A stretch of DNA of 64,000 nt, from positions 10,173,001-10,237,000 of the forward strand of contig OX637332.1 in assembly GCA_951799405.1 (NCBI GenBank), in the 5' to 3' direction. The notes beneath the pieces are model-generated. The model did no database searches. It was not told the origin of the DNA and saw only the letters and a list, made by a program, of their open reading frames with translations. This DNA is from Agapetus fuscipes. Its lineage: Eukaryota > Arthropoda > Insecta > Trichoptera > Glossosomatidae. Both the position numbers and the translations under genes were made by a program. Numbering within the stretch: the stretch's first letter is position 1; every line of letters begins with the position of its first letter. Of the stretch, positions 55,442-64,000 are shown piece after piece.

Positions 55442-56143
55442 TAGTGATGCAACGAATAGTGTATTCGGTCATCCGCCGAATACCAAATATTCGGCATTCA
55501 TGTCCGACCGAATACCGAATATTTGGTCGATTATTCGGCGGCTGTCCACCGCCTTCAGAGTCTTCCCTATTGGTTCACTAAAATTTATTACGTTTTTAAA
55601 ATGATTTTATGAATTACAATGAAACTATACACATGCAATGAAATAAAACTAAATTATCAACTCTATGGGGAGAGGTGGCATGGTTCCCAAAAAACAGAGG
55701 CAGTGGTTATTGTTCTTACAGCCTACAGATTTAAGATTTACTCACGAAATGCTGTTTTTCAAATTCAAAACTCAAAGTGCACCACAAAATGTTAATGGAG
55801 GGAGCATCGGAATTCTACTACATCACATGTGAATTTATTTCATTCACCATGTCTCCACAAACCATATTTATTACAAAATAAATACACTTCAAGGAAGTAA
55901 AGGAGATTTTATTTCTCTACAGCTCCGAACAGCAACGATTGCTCTTGGATTTATATATTTAAGATTATGTTTGTATGACACTTTTTTCTGTAATAAAATA
56001 AATGTGTTTTCTTTCCTTATCTTTTCTTTTAAATTGGTATTCGGCACGCCGAATATTCGGCCAAAATGTTACTATTCGGTACTCGGCCGAATAGTAAAAA
56101 AGTGGTCGAATATTCTAAATACCGATTAGTTTTTGCAGCACTA
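55442..56143. mobile_element. 702-bp non-autonomous hAT-like element
   Basis: Ends TAGTGATGCAACGAATA and, inverted, TTGCAGCACTA. Subterminal arrays of ATTCGG/CCGAAT occur at both sides. Flanked by an 8-bp duplication with one mismatch (GTATAAAG and GTATAAAT). Subterminal hexamer arrays are usual transposase-binding sites in hATs. No transposase frame. Confidence 0.75.
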
Positions 56144-56767
56144 GTATAAATAAATAAACACTCATTATTTGATTATAAAAAAAATCCGATCACCGATAGC
56201 AAGGCTCGAGTCTATTAGACCTGTGTCAGACCCATTCACAATTAAGAACCAAGAACCTTCTTCAGACGTCTGAAATGATGGTATGGCAGGAAAGACTCTC
56301 AGCGGCAGGGTCAGGAATTCTGAAATATGTAATATTTGAACAAGTAATATTTCAACGTACTTTTTTGACGTTTTTTAGTTTTCATTTTTTTTGGTTCCAC
56401 CCTGCACTCATGACCACTATTTTAGTAGACCACGAGATGGCTTCCCACGTACTATTATTTCATATATTTAAAAAAAAACTTCGTTCAAAACAGCGTATAA
56501 AATTTATCGTCATTGAATTTTCGGTGCATTTATTACCCTCATACAAACATCTTTAATCGTATCTAATTTTTATCCTTTAATATATCCAAGTCAATATTTT
56601 TTTTGACAAATTATATTGATTACATCCCACTTTCCTTCTTTAATATTGTAATAATTTTTGTAATTAATGAATTAACATAGTGTTATACTCTATTCATTAT
56701 TATAGCTTGAAAGTAATAAACCCTTCTTTCTATTTTATCCTTCCTTCGCTGTTTATTTGTTTGGTAC
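56144..56767. other. non-coding DNA
   Basis: A 93-codon frame at 56,275-56,556 shows no family likeness and is AT-driven. Confidence 0.4.
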
Positions 56768-57015
56768 TAAATCTAAATCTAAGCTGCAAAGATATGTATC
56801 ATTTGAGATTGATTTTAAATGCATTCCCACAAGCAGACACGCATAATTTCGCGCTCACACATGCCGCATGTGGACCTACAATATAAAAACCCAATCTCAA
56901 ATGAACATAAGCCCTGCAACTTTTGCTGACCTTCCCTGAGACAGGGGTGAGATTGGCAAAGTGAACCATTTTTTACAGTATGGGTGGTCAACCTCATACC
57001 AACCTATCAGTCAAG
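56768..57015 (-). repeat. family A retroposon, full length
   Basis: AAATCTAAATCTAAGCTGC tail complement through CCTCATACCAACCTATCAGTCAAG. Confidence 0.85.
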
Positions 57016-57550
57016 TACGCATTAGTATCTATCAGTCAAGTACAAATACGCTTTTTATTGTTTTTATCTTGTGTGCATTTGTATTTGTATATAACTGATA
57101 AATAATTCTGAAATGAAAAATGTGTATTTTTTGTATTGTTTCATGTTAAGCACAGGTAAAAACTTTTTTTCGTGAAAAAAAAATGTAAACCGCAGTACAA
57201 ACTGTTATTTTAAAGCAAAATCCACGCGTTTTCAAATACTTTTTAAACCCTATATATTTACGTCCACCGACATTCCTAGAAAATCTTTTACTGGCATTTA
57301 GACTCAATCCTGAAAATTAACGGCCTTGCGGATGTGTTGAAATCAAAACCAATAAAGTTAAACTGGGTCTTCCCTATGGTTCACATGGCACTAAACTTAT
57401 TTTAAAAATAAACTTTCTAAATAAATAAACGGTTGAACATAAAACTAAGTTCAACCGTTGAAAGAAGCTAAAGTTGTATTGTTAGTAGATACCTACTTTT
57501 TAATGTTGTAAAAGAAAAGTAGAAATTTTTAATTATTTAAATAAATTGAA
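57016..57550. other. non-coding DNA
   Basis: Contains a small hairpin, CGGTTGAAC..GTTCAACCG, at 57,430-57,461. No gene. Confidence 0.4.
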
Positions 57551-57569
57551 GTTATTATTATTATTATTA

Positions 57570-57607
<38 letters not shown>
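57551..57607 (+). repeat. (ATT)n microsatellite
   Basis: About 19 ATT units with one GTT interruption. Confidence 0.95.
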
Positions 57608-57644
57608 TAATGATGTATAAAATGTAATTTGTCGTGTGTGTGTG

Positions 57645-57902
57645 TTCCTTGACTTATAGGTTGGTATGCGGCTGACCACCCATGCTGTAAAAATGGTTCA
57701 CTTTGCCAATGTCACCCCTGTCTCAGGGAAGGACGGCAAGAGTTGCAGGGTGTATGTCCATTTGAGATTTGATTTTTATGTTGTAGGTTCACATGAGGCA
57801 TGTGCAAGCGCGAACTTGTACGTGTCTGGTTGTGAGAATGCATGTAATGTGAATCTTCAATGTAACATATCCTTGCAACTTAGATTAGATTAGATTAGAT
57901 TA
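57645..57902 (+). repeat. family A retroposon, full length
   Basis: TTCCTTGACTTATAGGTTGG to four AGATT units. Nearly the same subfamily as the copy at 25,920 (shared CTGTCTCAGGGA and GGACGGCAAG). Confidence 0.85.
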
Positions 57903-58668
57903 GAAGTTACATGCAAATGTAAAAATTTGGAATCTATAAACTATGCTTTTAAGAGTGCTCGAAGGAATAATTTAATAAAATTTGGCAAATCAATGATTAG
58001 TATAATGATTTATAAAGCATTGTTTGACAAAGTGTGTTATGTTTCAACAATACTTAGTGTGCGATCTATTATTGCCTCAATTTAATACTGGAATAAAACT
58101 GTTAGGAAATCATTTTACATACTATTAATAAATTTTCGTATTTCAAAATATACATTTTTAACAAGCATTTTTTGTGCTTGTATTCCGACCTTGGTGGCAT
58201 AAATTTGACATGTAGGTATCTATCTTTGCTAAGGAAAAACACTCTGTCGTTAGCTGGCATGCTTCCCAAAAAAAGACTATAGGCATGGGAGAGTTAAATT
58301 TAAAGTCCCTACAATGATGACTTTTATTACTCGTATTTCATTTAATCACCTAGTCACATAAAAAAATATTTCCATTATTTACCACAATCCGTGAGTCATT
58401 TTTTTGAAATATTTATTATTCTACTAAGAGTTCTGATACGATATTTTAACAATAACTGTATACGTATTGTGTGTAGAGATGTTTCATTTATTAAAAATGG
58501 ATTGGACCACACACAATGAAAAAATCCCATTTTTTCAGGAGTTGACCACAATATTGTTATTTTATTTATCTTTCTGCCTGATATATGAATTGCACTTTCT
58601 TTCCTATAAATTTGAGAATGTTTTTGGATAACAAGGACCTGTTGAGTACAAAAAAATTGTAACTATTC
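57903..58668. other. non-coding DNA
   Basis: No feature seen. Confidence 0.4.
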
Positions 58669-58708
58669 TGCTCCCGAAGATGCCTCATTAGGCGAAAATA
58701 TTCGAGCA
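58669..58708 (+). ncRNA. hammerhead-like motif
   Basis: Helix I TGCTC pairs with GAGCA. Core CCGAAGA and GAAA. Stem II GCCT/AGGC with a CATT loop. Helix III is the palindromic AATATT, with C at the cleavage position. The second core base is C instead of T, so catalysis is doubtful. Confidence 0.45.
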
Positions 58709-58770
58709 AAAAAGAAATAAATAAGTGAATTAAAACTTTGTTTCCATTTGAATTTAAAAAATAAATAAAA

Positions 58771-58848
58771 ATGGACTTTCACTGTGTTAATAATTCCACC
58801 CTAAAAAATCTACAAAAAAATTGTCATTATTGCAGCGAAGGTTGTTCT
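58771..58848 (+). pseudogene. Penelope-like short frame, MDFHCVN
   Basis: The ATG is 62 bp behind the hammerhead-like motif. The frame reads MDFHCVNNSTLKNLQKN with C..C and H residues following, and stops after 25 codons (TGA). Start peptide shared with 10,462, 43,165(-) and 60,592(-). Confidence 0.5.
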
Positions 58849-59434
58849 TGATTCCCATACAGAGGCGTCTGTTGGCATCCAAGTCCGGCTTATGTAATAA
58901 TAGCGGCTAACTGACAGAATGCCACTGCTCTTGGCAATTATCCCAAGCTTCCGAATTGCGTATGGACTTGTATTATTATCATAGACCGTATTGAAATTTT
59001 GCAAAGATGATTCATTAGCACAGCTTGTGACTCTAGGTTTAGTGAACAGAATTGCTGTTCAGCATGTACAAACATACATATAGTTTAGCATTTTCGGTTA
59101 CAAATTTTATCGGGCACATGTTATTTATAAGCAAATAAATGCTACGAAAAATAATATGCCATTTGTTTGGAACAGGCATGTCAAACTCAGATGATGTGGT
59201 GGGCCAAATGATCCTACGTAAAGGGTCGCAAAGGTAAAAAAATCGTCGACTGGTGGAGTGGGCAAAAAACGAAATGAAAAAAACTCCCGTTTTCAGTCAT
59301 GGATCTGATTTTCACGTATTTTTTGTAGTTTAACTATGCTTTTCATTTAGAAAGAAAAAGTCATACGAAGTTACAATGTGATATGTGTAACTGTCTCTCT
59401 TGATGAAATAAACATAATGTTGAAATATTTGCAT
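58849..59434. other. non-coding DNA with a possible hAT end
   Basis: CAGGCATGTCAAACTCAGAT at 59,174 resembles the hAT terminus at 37,848. No matching right end or duplication was found. Confidence 0.35.
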
Positions 59435-59670
59435 CGATCTATAATCTTATGTTTCTTTTCAAAGATAAATTGACATTTAAGGCTCATATTTAATACATAC
59501 ATGTCCACAAGCATTCAGCCAGGCACATGTAATGTGTACTTACAAAATAAACCAAACCTCACATGAACATAAACTTTAAAACTCCTGCCACCTTTCCCTG
59601 AAACCAGCGTGGCAATTTGTAAAGTGAAGCAAGTTTTAACAACATGGCGGGCCAACCTCATACCAGACAT
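59435..59670 (-). repeat. family A retroposon, degenerate
   Basis: GATCTATAATCTTATG, AAGGCTCATATTTAATAC, CCTCACATGAACATAAAC, TTTCCCTGAAACC and CCTCATACCAGAC in family order. Confidence 0.6.
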
Positions 59671-59749
59671 ACGAAAATGCAATATGACTGACATATTAAA
59701 TGAATATGAGCTCCTATATTATGAAGATTTTCGGCAGTAACTTTGTGAA

Positions 59750-59905
59750 AGTCCATTTGAACAGATTTAAATAAAAAAATCTTTGTTAAAGTTATATTTT
59801 ACACCTGAAGATGGGATGCTCGGCGGTCCCGAAACCGATCAGTAAATAAAACTCACTGTGAACTTTAAGATAGAATTTTTATTTAAATCTGTTTATATGA
59901 ACTCC
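59750..59905 (+). mobile_element. palindromic fragment with hammerhead-like core
   Basis: Arms AACAGATTTAAATAAAAA and the inverse (59,877-59,897) flank CTGAAGA (59,805-59,811), an extra T, stem II GGGA/TCCC and GAAACCGAT. Helix III is not a perfect palindrome and helix I is irregular. The arrangement otherwise matches the other copies. Confidence 0.4.
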
Positions 59906-60548
59906 GTTGGCTTTTTATCTGAAATACAAGATATTAGCTAAAATGAAATATTTTTACAGCTTCGGTGTTCATCTTCATACCATCTTATTACTTGAGGTAT
60001 ACTCGTATTTTTTAAATATTCAAATAAGCAACATTAACATAGCTCTAATTTATTCCGATAAAAATATTTCAGTCTTGTAACATTTTCTTTATGAGGTTTC
60101 ATCAGGCCATACAAGCACTTGTGTCGATCAAATAACGAATTGAGGTTACATGAATTGCATTTGACAAGACTGCATGTTCGATTATTGGTGCAAGGATAAA
60201 AATGATATGTGGGGCAACTTGCTGAATTAAGAATAAAATAATGTTGCGTAAGCGATCCTAGTTGGAACTGAATAAGTGCGTAATTTTACTATGAGATAGA
60301 TTGGTGCATTTTGTCTGCACCACTGAAATATAGGAAAGACATCAAGAATTGTAGAGTCTAATTCAGCGTATTTTCTAACGTAAAGTTCTGAATTATCACC
60401 AGGAATATTATGTACCAAGAGGAATAAAGCACGTATATTAAATTCCATCCCATTGATTTCTCGATATGATTAATATACAAACTGACTTTTTTGGTATAGA
60501 TTTATTTTTAAGGTTTTTTTGTTTTTTATATACTTAAATGTTATTATT
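59906..60548. other. non-coding DNA
   Basis: No gene supported. A 73-codon minus frame (60,227-60,448) has no recognisable motif. Confidence 0.35.
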
Positions 60549-60915
60549 TGTAGACTTTTTAAAGTTTGTGTATTCACACAGTGAAAATTCATTTTTATAA
60601 ATAATTATAAAAAATTATAAAAACACAGAGTTTTATTTTCACAAATTGAGTATTTATTTCAACCTCAAGTACTTTCGACTTATTTACGTCATTATCAAGA
60701 GGATACTCGAGTATCCTCTTGGTAATGACGTAAATAAGTCGAAAGTACTTGAGGTTGAAATAAATACTCAATTTATAATATAATAAATACGTCATTATCA
60801 AGAGGATACTCGAGTATCCTCTTGATAATGACGTAAATAAGTCGAAAGTACTTGAGGTTGAAATAAATACTCAATTTTTGAAAATAAAACTCTGTGTTTT
60901 TATAATTTTTTATAA
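60549..60915. mobile_element. Penelope-like palindromic cluster
   Basis: Alternating inverted units include three hammerhead-like segments (60,663-60,702 minus; 60,715-60,754 plus; 60,818-60,857 plus). Each has helix I CCTC/GAGG, stem II GAC/GTC and palindromic helix III AGTACT, but a degenerate core (TTGATAA or TTGGTAA). On the minus strand the first unit leads to an ATG at 60,592 opening MNFHCVNTQTLKSLQ. Outer arms (AAAACACAGAGTTTTATTTT and inverse) enclose the whole cluster. Confidence 0.55.
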
Positions 60916-60996
60916 TTATTTATATGTTATTATTTGTATTTATTGATATATAGGTATGAAAGTGACCATCCATCCGAAAAAAATGTTCGCTTTGCT

Positions 60997-61320
60997 GTCG
61001 ATAGCTCAGATGGTAGAATGCTTGCATTCCATGCCGAGAGCAAGGGTCCAATCCCCACAGAGGGTGTCAGAAATGATTTCCGATGACCATGTCTATTTTA
61101 AATCCAAAATAAATACCGGCAAGGTGTACTTAGTCTTCAGGAGAAATGTGAACCAGCCCCCTCGGAAGCTGTGGAACCCCCACTTCGACTGAAGTGGTTT
61201 GTGTAAGGCCGGCCCCCTTACCTATACTTCGTAAAAAAAATGTCCCGAATTGCCACATGCAACACCTTCGGGGATAACGCAGGCAAGATGTTACACTGTA
61301 TGTGTAGCTTAGTTTTTGCG
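60997..61320 (+). repeat. family B SINE, full length
   Basis: GTCGATAGCTCAGATGGTAGAA head, degraded B box (GGTCCAATCCC), complete body to GGGGATAACGCAGGCAAGAT and TTACACTGTATGTGTAGC. Confidence 0.8.
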
Positions 61321-62071
61321 TTCTTTGCCAATATCACCCTTGGTCCGCATTTTTTCCGATCCATTTTTGTTGTTGCTAAAAGAAAATGCAGAAGCAGTAA
61401 CTCCCATCTTAATTGTAAGTCATGTATTAGTTTCAAGTTTAGTATAAGAAACTCAAGATGGAGAGTTATCTCTGAAAACGTTTTTTCGTAAATAAATACT
61501 CTAATAAAAGTTTTTAATTTTTTAAGTATCAAATAAGTAAAACATATTGGGCCCCCTCAGATTCGACCCTAGGCCTCTCGTTGAAAATGGAAAAACCTTC
61601 ATGAACCAAAAAAAAAAAGGAAAAACCTTCTCTCGCAAGTCGCAAGCAACCTTTGTCAACAGTATTTTAGAAGGCTGTGTAAACATTGTAGATCAACGTG
61701 TGGAATTATGGCTAGCAAATTTGTTGGACTTGTTTTTGTTACTTGAGGAATGTTCCGACGGTTGTCATTTTACATGTGATAAGATCAACTCTCAGCTCGA
61801 TTCCGATTTCATCAACTGCTGAACAAACACAAACGATATACATGTGTGCTAAACTTCATACATATTAAAAATGCAATGCAAAGTCTGCTGATACAAATTG
61901 TTGTATTGTTTTACGTATTGTCGATGATGTAACGCTGCATTGTTATAGACAGGATGCAAGTATTGAAAGTAAATATTTTAAGTAACATTCTGAAATTTCT
62001 TTTATTTTTTAGCTCTCCTATCGACACAAAATGATTTTCCGTATCGATGTTTACTGCAAACCTAAATTGAG
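61321..62071. other. non-coding DNA
   Basis: Frames at 61,218-61,532 (minus) and 61,547-61,822 (plus) show no known motif. Nothing else seen. Confidence 0.35.
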
Positions 62072-62265
62072 TGTACCGGCAAGGTTTACTCAGCCTTAAA
62101 AAAATAACAAGCTGGAAATTCCCACTTCAAGTAAGTGGTGATCTTAGGGCTGGTACGAGTACCATTATCTGTAAAACTAAATTAATAGTTCCGCAGTCTA
62201 CATGCGATCTATTCGGGTACAACGAGGCAAGAAGTTGCACCACATATTCAGCTTAGTTGCATCGT
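62072..62265 (+). repeat. family B SINE, 3' part
   Basis: From GTGTACCGGCAAGGTTTACTC to ACGAGGCAAGAAGTTGCAC. The head is replaced by unrelated sequence. Confidence 0.65.
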
Positions 62266-62289
62266 TGAATTATTTCCGTTTTATTTTTA

Positions 62290-62560
62290 CTGACCTATAG
62301 TCTAGTTCTAGTGGTCAACGATTTGGACTCTAATTTCAACTGGGCTCGATTCCGGAGGACCACAAAAATCATTGAATTTTCAAATATGCTCTCTGCTGGG
62401 TTGAATTTTTTTCTTTCCTTTTTTACTTTCTTCGTCAATCTTTCCTCATTCATTCTCTCCATATCTCAAACCATCTTAACAAACTTATTTTAATCTTCAC
62501 TGAAAGAAAAGGCTAATTTAGCCTCACAGCAACTGGTCTTAATTTGAAAGATTCATTTTT
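62290..62560 (+). repeat. family C SINE with internal insertion
   Basis: Head TGACCTATAGTCTAGTTCTAG, weak B box (GGGCTCGATTCC), GGAGGACCACAAAA, ATGCTCTCTGCTGGGTTGAA. A LINE-like TTCGTCAATCTTTCCTCATT fragment (as at 19.33 kb) is inserted before GCCTCACAGCAACTGG. Confidence 0.6.
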
Positions 62561-63057
62561 CAAGTTTTTCCTTTTGCCAGCTTTTGATCCAAGTAGATAG
62601 TGCACGTGTCAAATACAACGTGGTTGAATATTTTTTAGGCAAGTTGAAAGTATGAAGGTTGTCATTTGTTTTTATTAACGAACGTTTTTTCTACTTTTTG
62701 CTTACAATTTTCTCATTTCAAGCACAACAATGTTTTTTTTTTATTTCAGTTATTTTAGTAAGGGCTCATGCTTACGAAACCAAATGAAACACTGTAGTTG
62801 AACGAGCACAACAACAGTCTCAAATTACTGTCACATTTAAAGGTTATCTCGTCTTAAAATAATTCAAATTGACTTAAAGTGATTGGATAATTTGCACGTT
62901 GATCCAGAATCGAAAAAAAATGAATCTAATTAAACAAATGAATATTAGGATGACTTTTGTTTCGTGAGGGCTATTTCGTATGAATTACAACTCAAGAACG
63001 TTTTGCGAGCTTAGTCGTCGCGTCTATAGCAAATACTTTCAATGCTTTGATCTTATC
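62561..63057. other. non-coding DNA
   Basis: No feature seen. Confidence 0.4.
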
Positions 63058-63235
63058 GACTCTTTACCCCGCGTATAAAACATTTCCATAAACTCCCTTC
63101 GATCTAGTAAATATGAAAATGTGTGAAAAATACAATAGCACCTCTTATAGGTGATTAAGTTTCCATACATTTTTTTATGTACGCGATTGAAGTGATTTTA
63201 TGGAAATGTTTTATACTCGGGCTACTACTCTTTTT
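63058..63235. repeat. MITE-like inverted repeat, family E
   Basis: GTATAAAACATTTCCATAAA at 63,073-63,092 is perfectly inverted at 63,197-63,216. Diverged ends (TTTACCCCGCG and CTCGGGCTA) lie outside. The interior matches 50,165-50,265. Confidence 0.65.
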
Positions 63236-63600
63236 CTCAATCATAAGATTCAAATCATTTGCGATTTCACTTATTTGATCGATCCATTCTTTTCTCAGTT
63301 TACCCATTCCACCCTCCCTGAAATAGTGGTGACATTGACATAACCATTTTTTATAGTACAGGTGGTCATCCTCAGACAATTTTATAAACTTTGTTTAATT
63401 GCATAAAATAAACAATCAATGAATCCACAAGTCTAAAAAAATGCATTAGGTATATAAATTAAAAAGAGCATTTTTACATTGCAGGTCAACTGCATTTTTT
63501 TTGTCCTTATATACTTCATTCATTTTATTCAGAATCATAACATTAGTAATACAAACTCTTCTTTTATGATGACTCTGGATATTCAATCATACAAAATTCA
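63236..63600 (-). pseudogene. scrambled LINE end and family A pieces
   Basis: Minus-strand remnants of the RT C terminus (WIDQISEIAND near 63,255-63,295; complement of GTCCTTATATACTTCATTC and CAGAATCATAACATTAG near 63,500-63,545) surround a family A piece (CCCTGAAATAGTGGTGACATT near 63,315). The order differs from intact copies, implying rearrangement. Confidence 0.5.
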
Positions 63601-63689
63601 GGAATTTGCAGCATACATAAATGCCATTGATTTAACGGTATTTTTCATCGAGTACACATTATTGACTCCCGTGTTTGTTTTGCTTCCAG

Positions 63690-63823
63690 GAAAATCAAGC
63701 AACAGTAAGGACGTCGACGACAAGAAGGATGAAAACGAGCTTTGGTCTAATGTGGAGGCGCAGGCCGCCTTCCTGGGCCCCAACCTGTGGGACAAGACTC
63801 TGCCCTACGACGCCGACCTTAAG
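63690..63823 (+). CDS. Pdp1: Pdp1-like PAR-bZIP exon, start of PAR domain
   Basis: A 134-nt exon between a TTTTGCTTCCAG acceptor and a CTTAAG/GTACAC donor at 63,824. It enters in phase 1 (split Gly) and leaves in phase 0. It encodes KSSNSKDVDDKKDENELWSN, then VEAQAAFLGPNLWDKTLPYD and ADLK. AAFLGP-LWDKTLPYDADLK is the hallmark beginning of the PAR (proline and acidic rich) domain of fly Pdp1 and of HLF/TEF/DBP; the acidic DLDEFLSEN segment and the bZIP should follow on the next exon outside the window. GC content of about 55% contrasts sharply with the intron. The product is a nuclear transcription factor; in flies it activates Clock in the circadian loop. Vertebrate-type paralogues are excluded only by the insect-like surroundings. 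Confidence 0.9.
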
Positions 63824-64000
63824 GTACACCAAGTCAGTACATCGCCAGTCTGATTCATGTGTTCTGTGATCGTTCTAGTGTGTGTCACATTACTTGAATC
63901 TATACGGAGTATACAATATTGTTACATTTTTGCTGGGTTCTCTTTTTAATTAAAATGCAAAAAAAAATATTTTTACAGAATTTATTTCGTACAATTTAGT
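63824..64000 (+). other. start of the next intron
   Basis: AT-rich sequence after the GT donor. No further exon in the window. Confidence 0.6.

Larger units (their letters stand above)
43875..63689 (+). other. presumed large intron of the Pdp1-like gene
   Basis: Runs from the GT donor at 43,875 to the TTGCTTCCAG acceptor at 63,689. It is filled with the repeats listed here and contains one candidate alternative 5' exon (47,479-47,532). Intron status is inferred from the two flanking exons. Confidence 0.6.

Noticed and set aside
56275..56556. 93-codon frame as a gene
   Set aside because: AT-driven composition, no known motif, in non-conserved-looking DNA.
57551..57607. CRISPR-like or regulatory tandem array
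   Set aside because: Simple ATT microsatellite. No spacer structure, and the genome is eukaryotic.
59174..59670. third hAT element beginning CAGGCATGTCAAACTC
   Set aside because: No matching right terminus or 8-bp duplication could be found downstream. Only the left end is similar.

Overview
This is a 64-kb window of AT-rich animal nuclear DNA, almost certainly from an insect. The only sequence that looks like a conserved host gene is two short plus-strand exons at 43,812-43,874 and 63,690-63,823. They have clean splice sites and matching phase-1 boundaries. The second encodes a stretch I recognise as the start of the PAR domain of the PAR-bZIP factor Pdp1 (Par domain protein 1, an insect circadian and growth regulator). 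The bZIP region would lie beyond the right edge. Two other candidate 5' coding exons (12,770-12,971 and 47,479-47,532) also end in phase 1 and so could splice into this gene. They are hypotheses. Everything else appears to be long introns or 5' flank.

The non-coding DNA is packed with mobile elements. Three short families recur throughout. Family A (about 250 bp) starts at TTCCTTGACTTATA and ends in AGATT/TAGATTA-type repeats; it matches the 3' end of a non-LTR retrotransposon whose reverse-transcriptase C terminus is still attached at 4.2, 19.1 and 52.4 kb. Family B (about 310 bp) is a tRNA-headed SINE (A box TAGCTCAGTTGGTAGAG, B box GGTTCGAATCCC). Family C (about 250 bp) is a second tRNA-headed SINE (GTCTAGTGGTTAA). 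Layout, left to right: 0.5-10 kb, SINE and MITE clusters; 13.4-15.6 kb, a gutted gypsy-type LTR element with gag joined to integrase C terminus; 16-26 kb, LINE/SINE/MITE nests; 26-30 kb, mostly unique DNA; 31.1-36.3 kb, a structurally complete but coding-damaged DIRS-type tyrosine-recombinase retrotransposon on the minus strand; 37.8-39.1 kb, a hAT-type element with perfect 8-bp target duplications, filled with retroposon pieces; 40.7-41.8 kb, two LINE fragments; 55.4-56.1 kb, a second non-autonomous hAT; 43-61 kb, several palindromic Penelope-like fragments carrying hammerhead-ribozyme-like motifs.

The most interesting signals are: the hammerhead-like motifs with minimal palindromic helix III, several followed by a short reading frame starting M(N/D)FH-VN; the DIRS element, whose 191-bp inverted repeats read as identical although gag and RT carry several lesions, and which has an in-frame 186-bp triplication; possible alternative first exons of the Pdp1-like gene; and CACGTG E-boxes carried into this clock-gene locus by family A. 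All calls come from reading the sequence. No database search or alignment program was used, and edges of decayed repeats are approximate.
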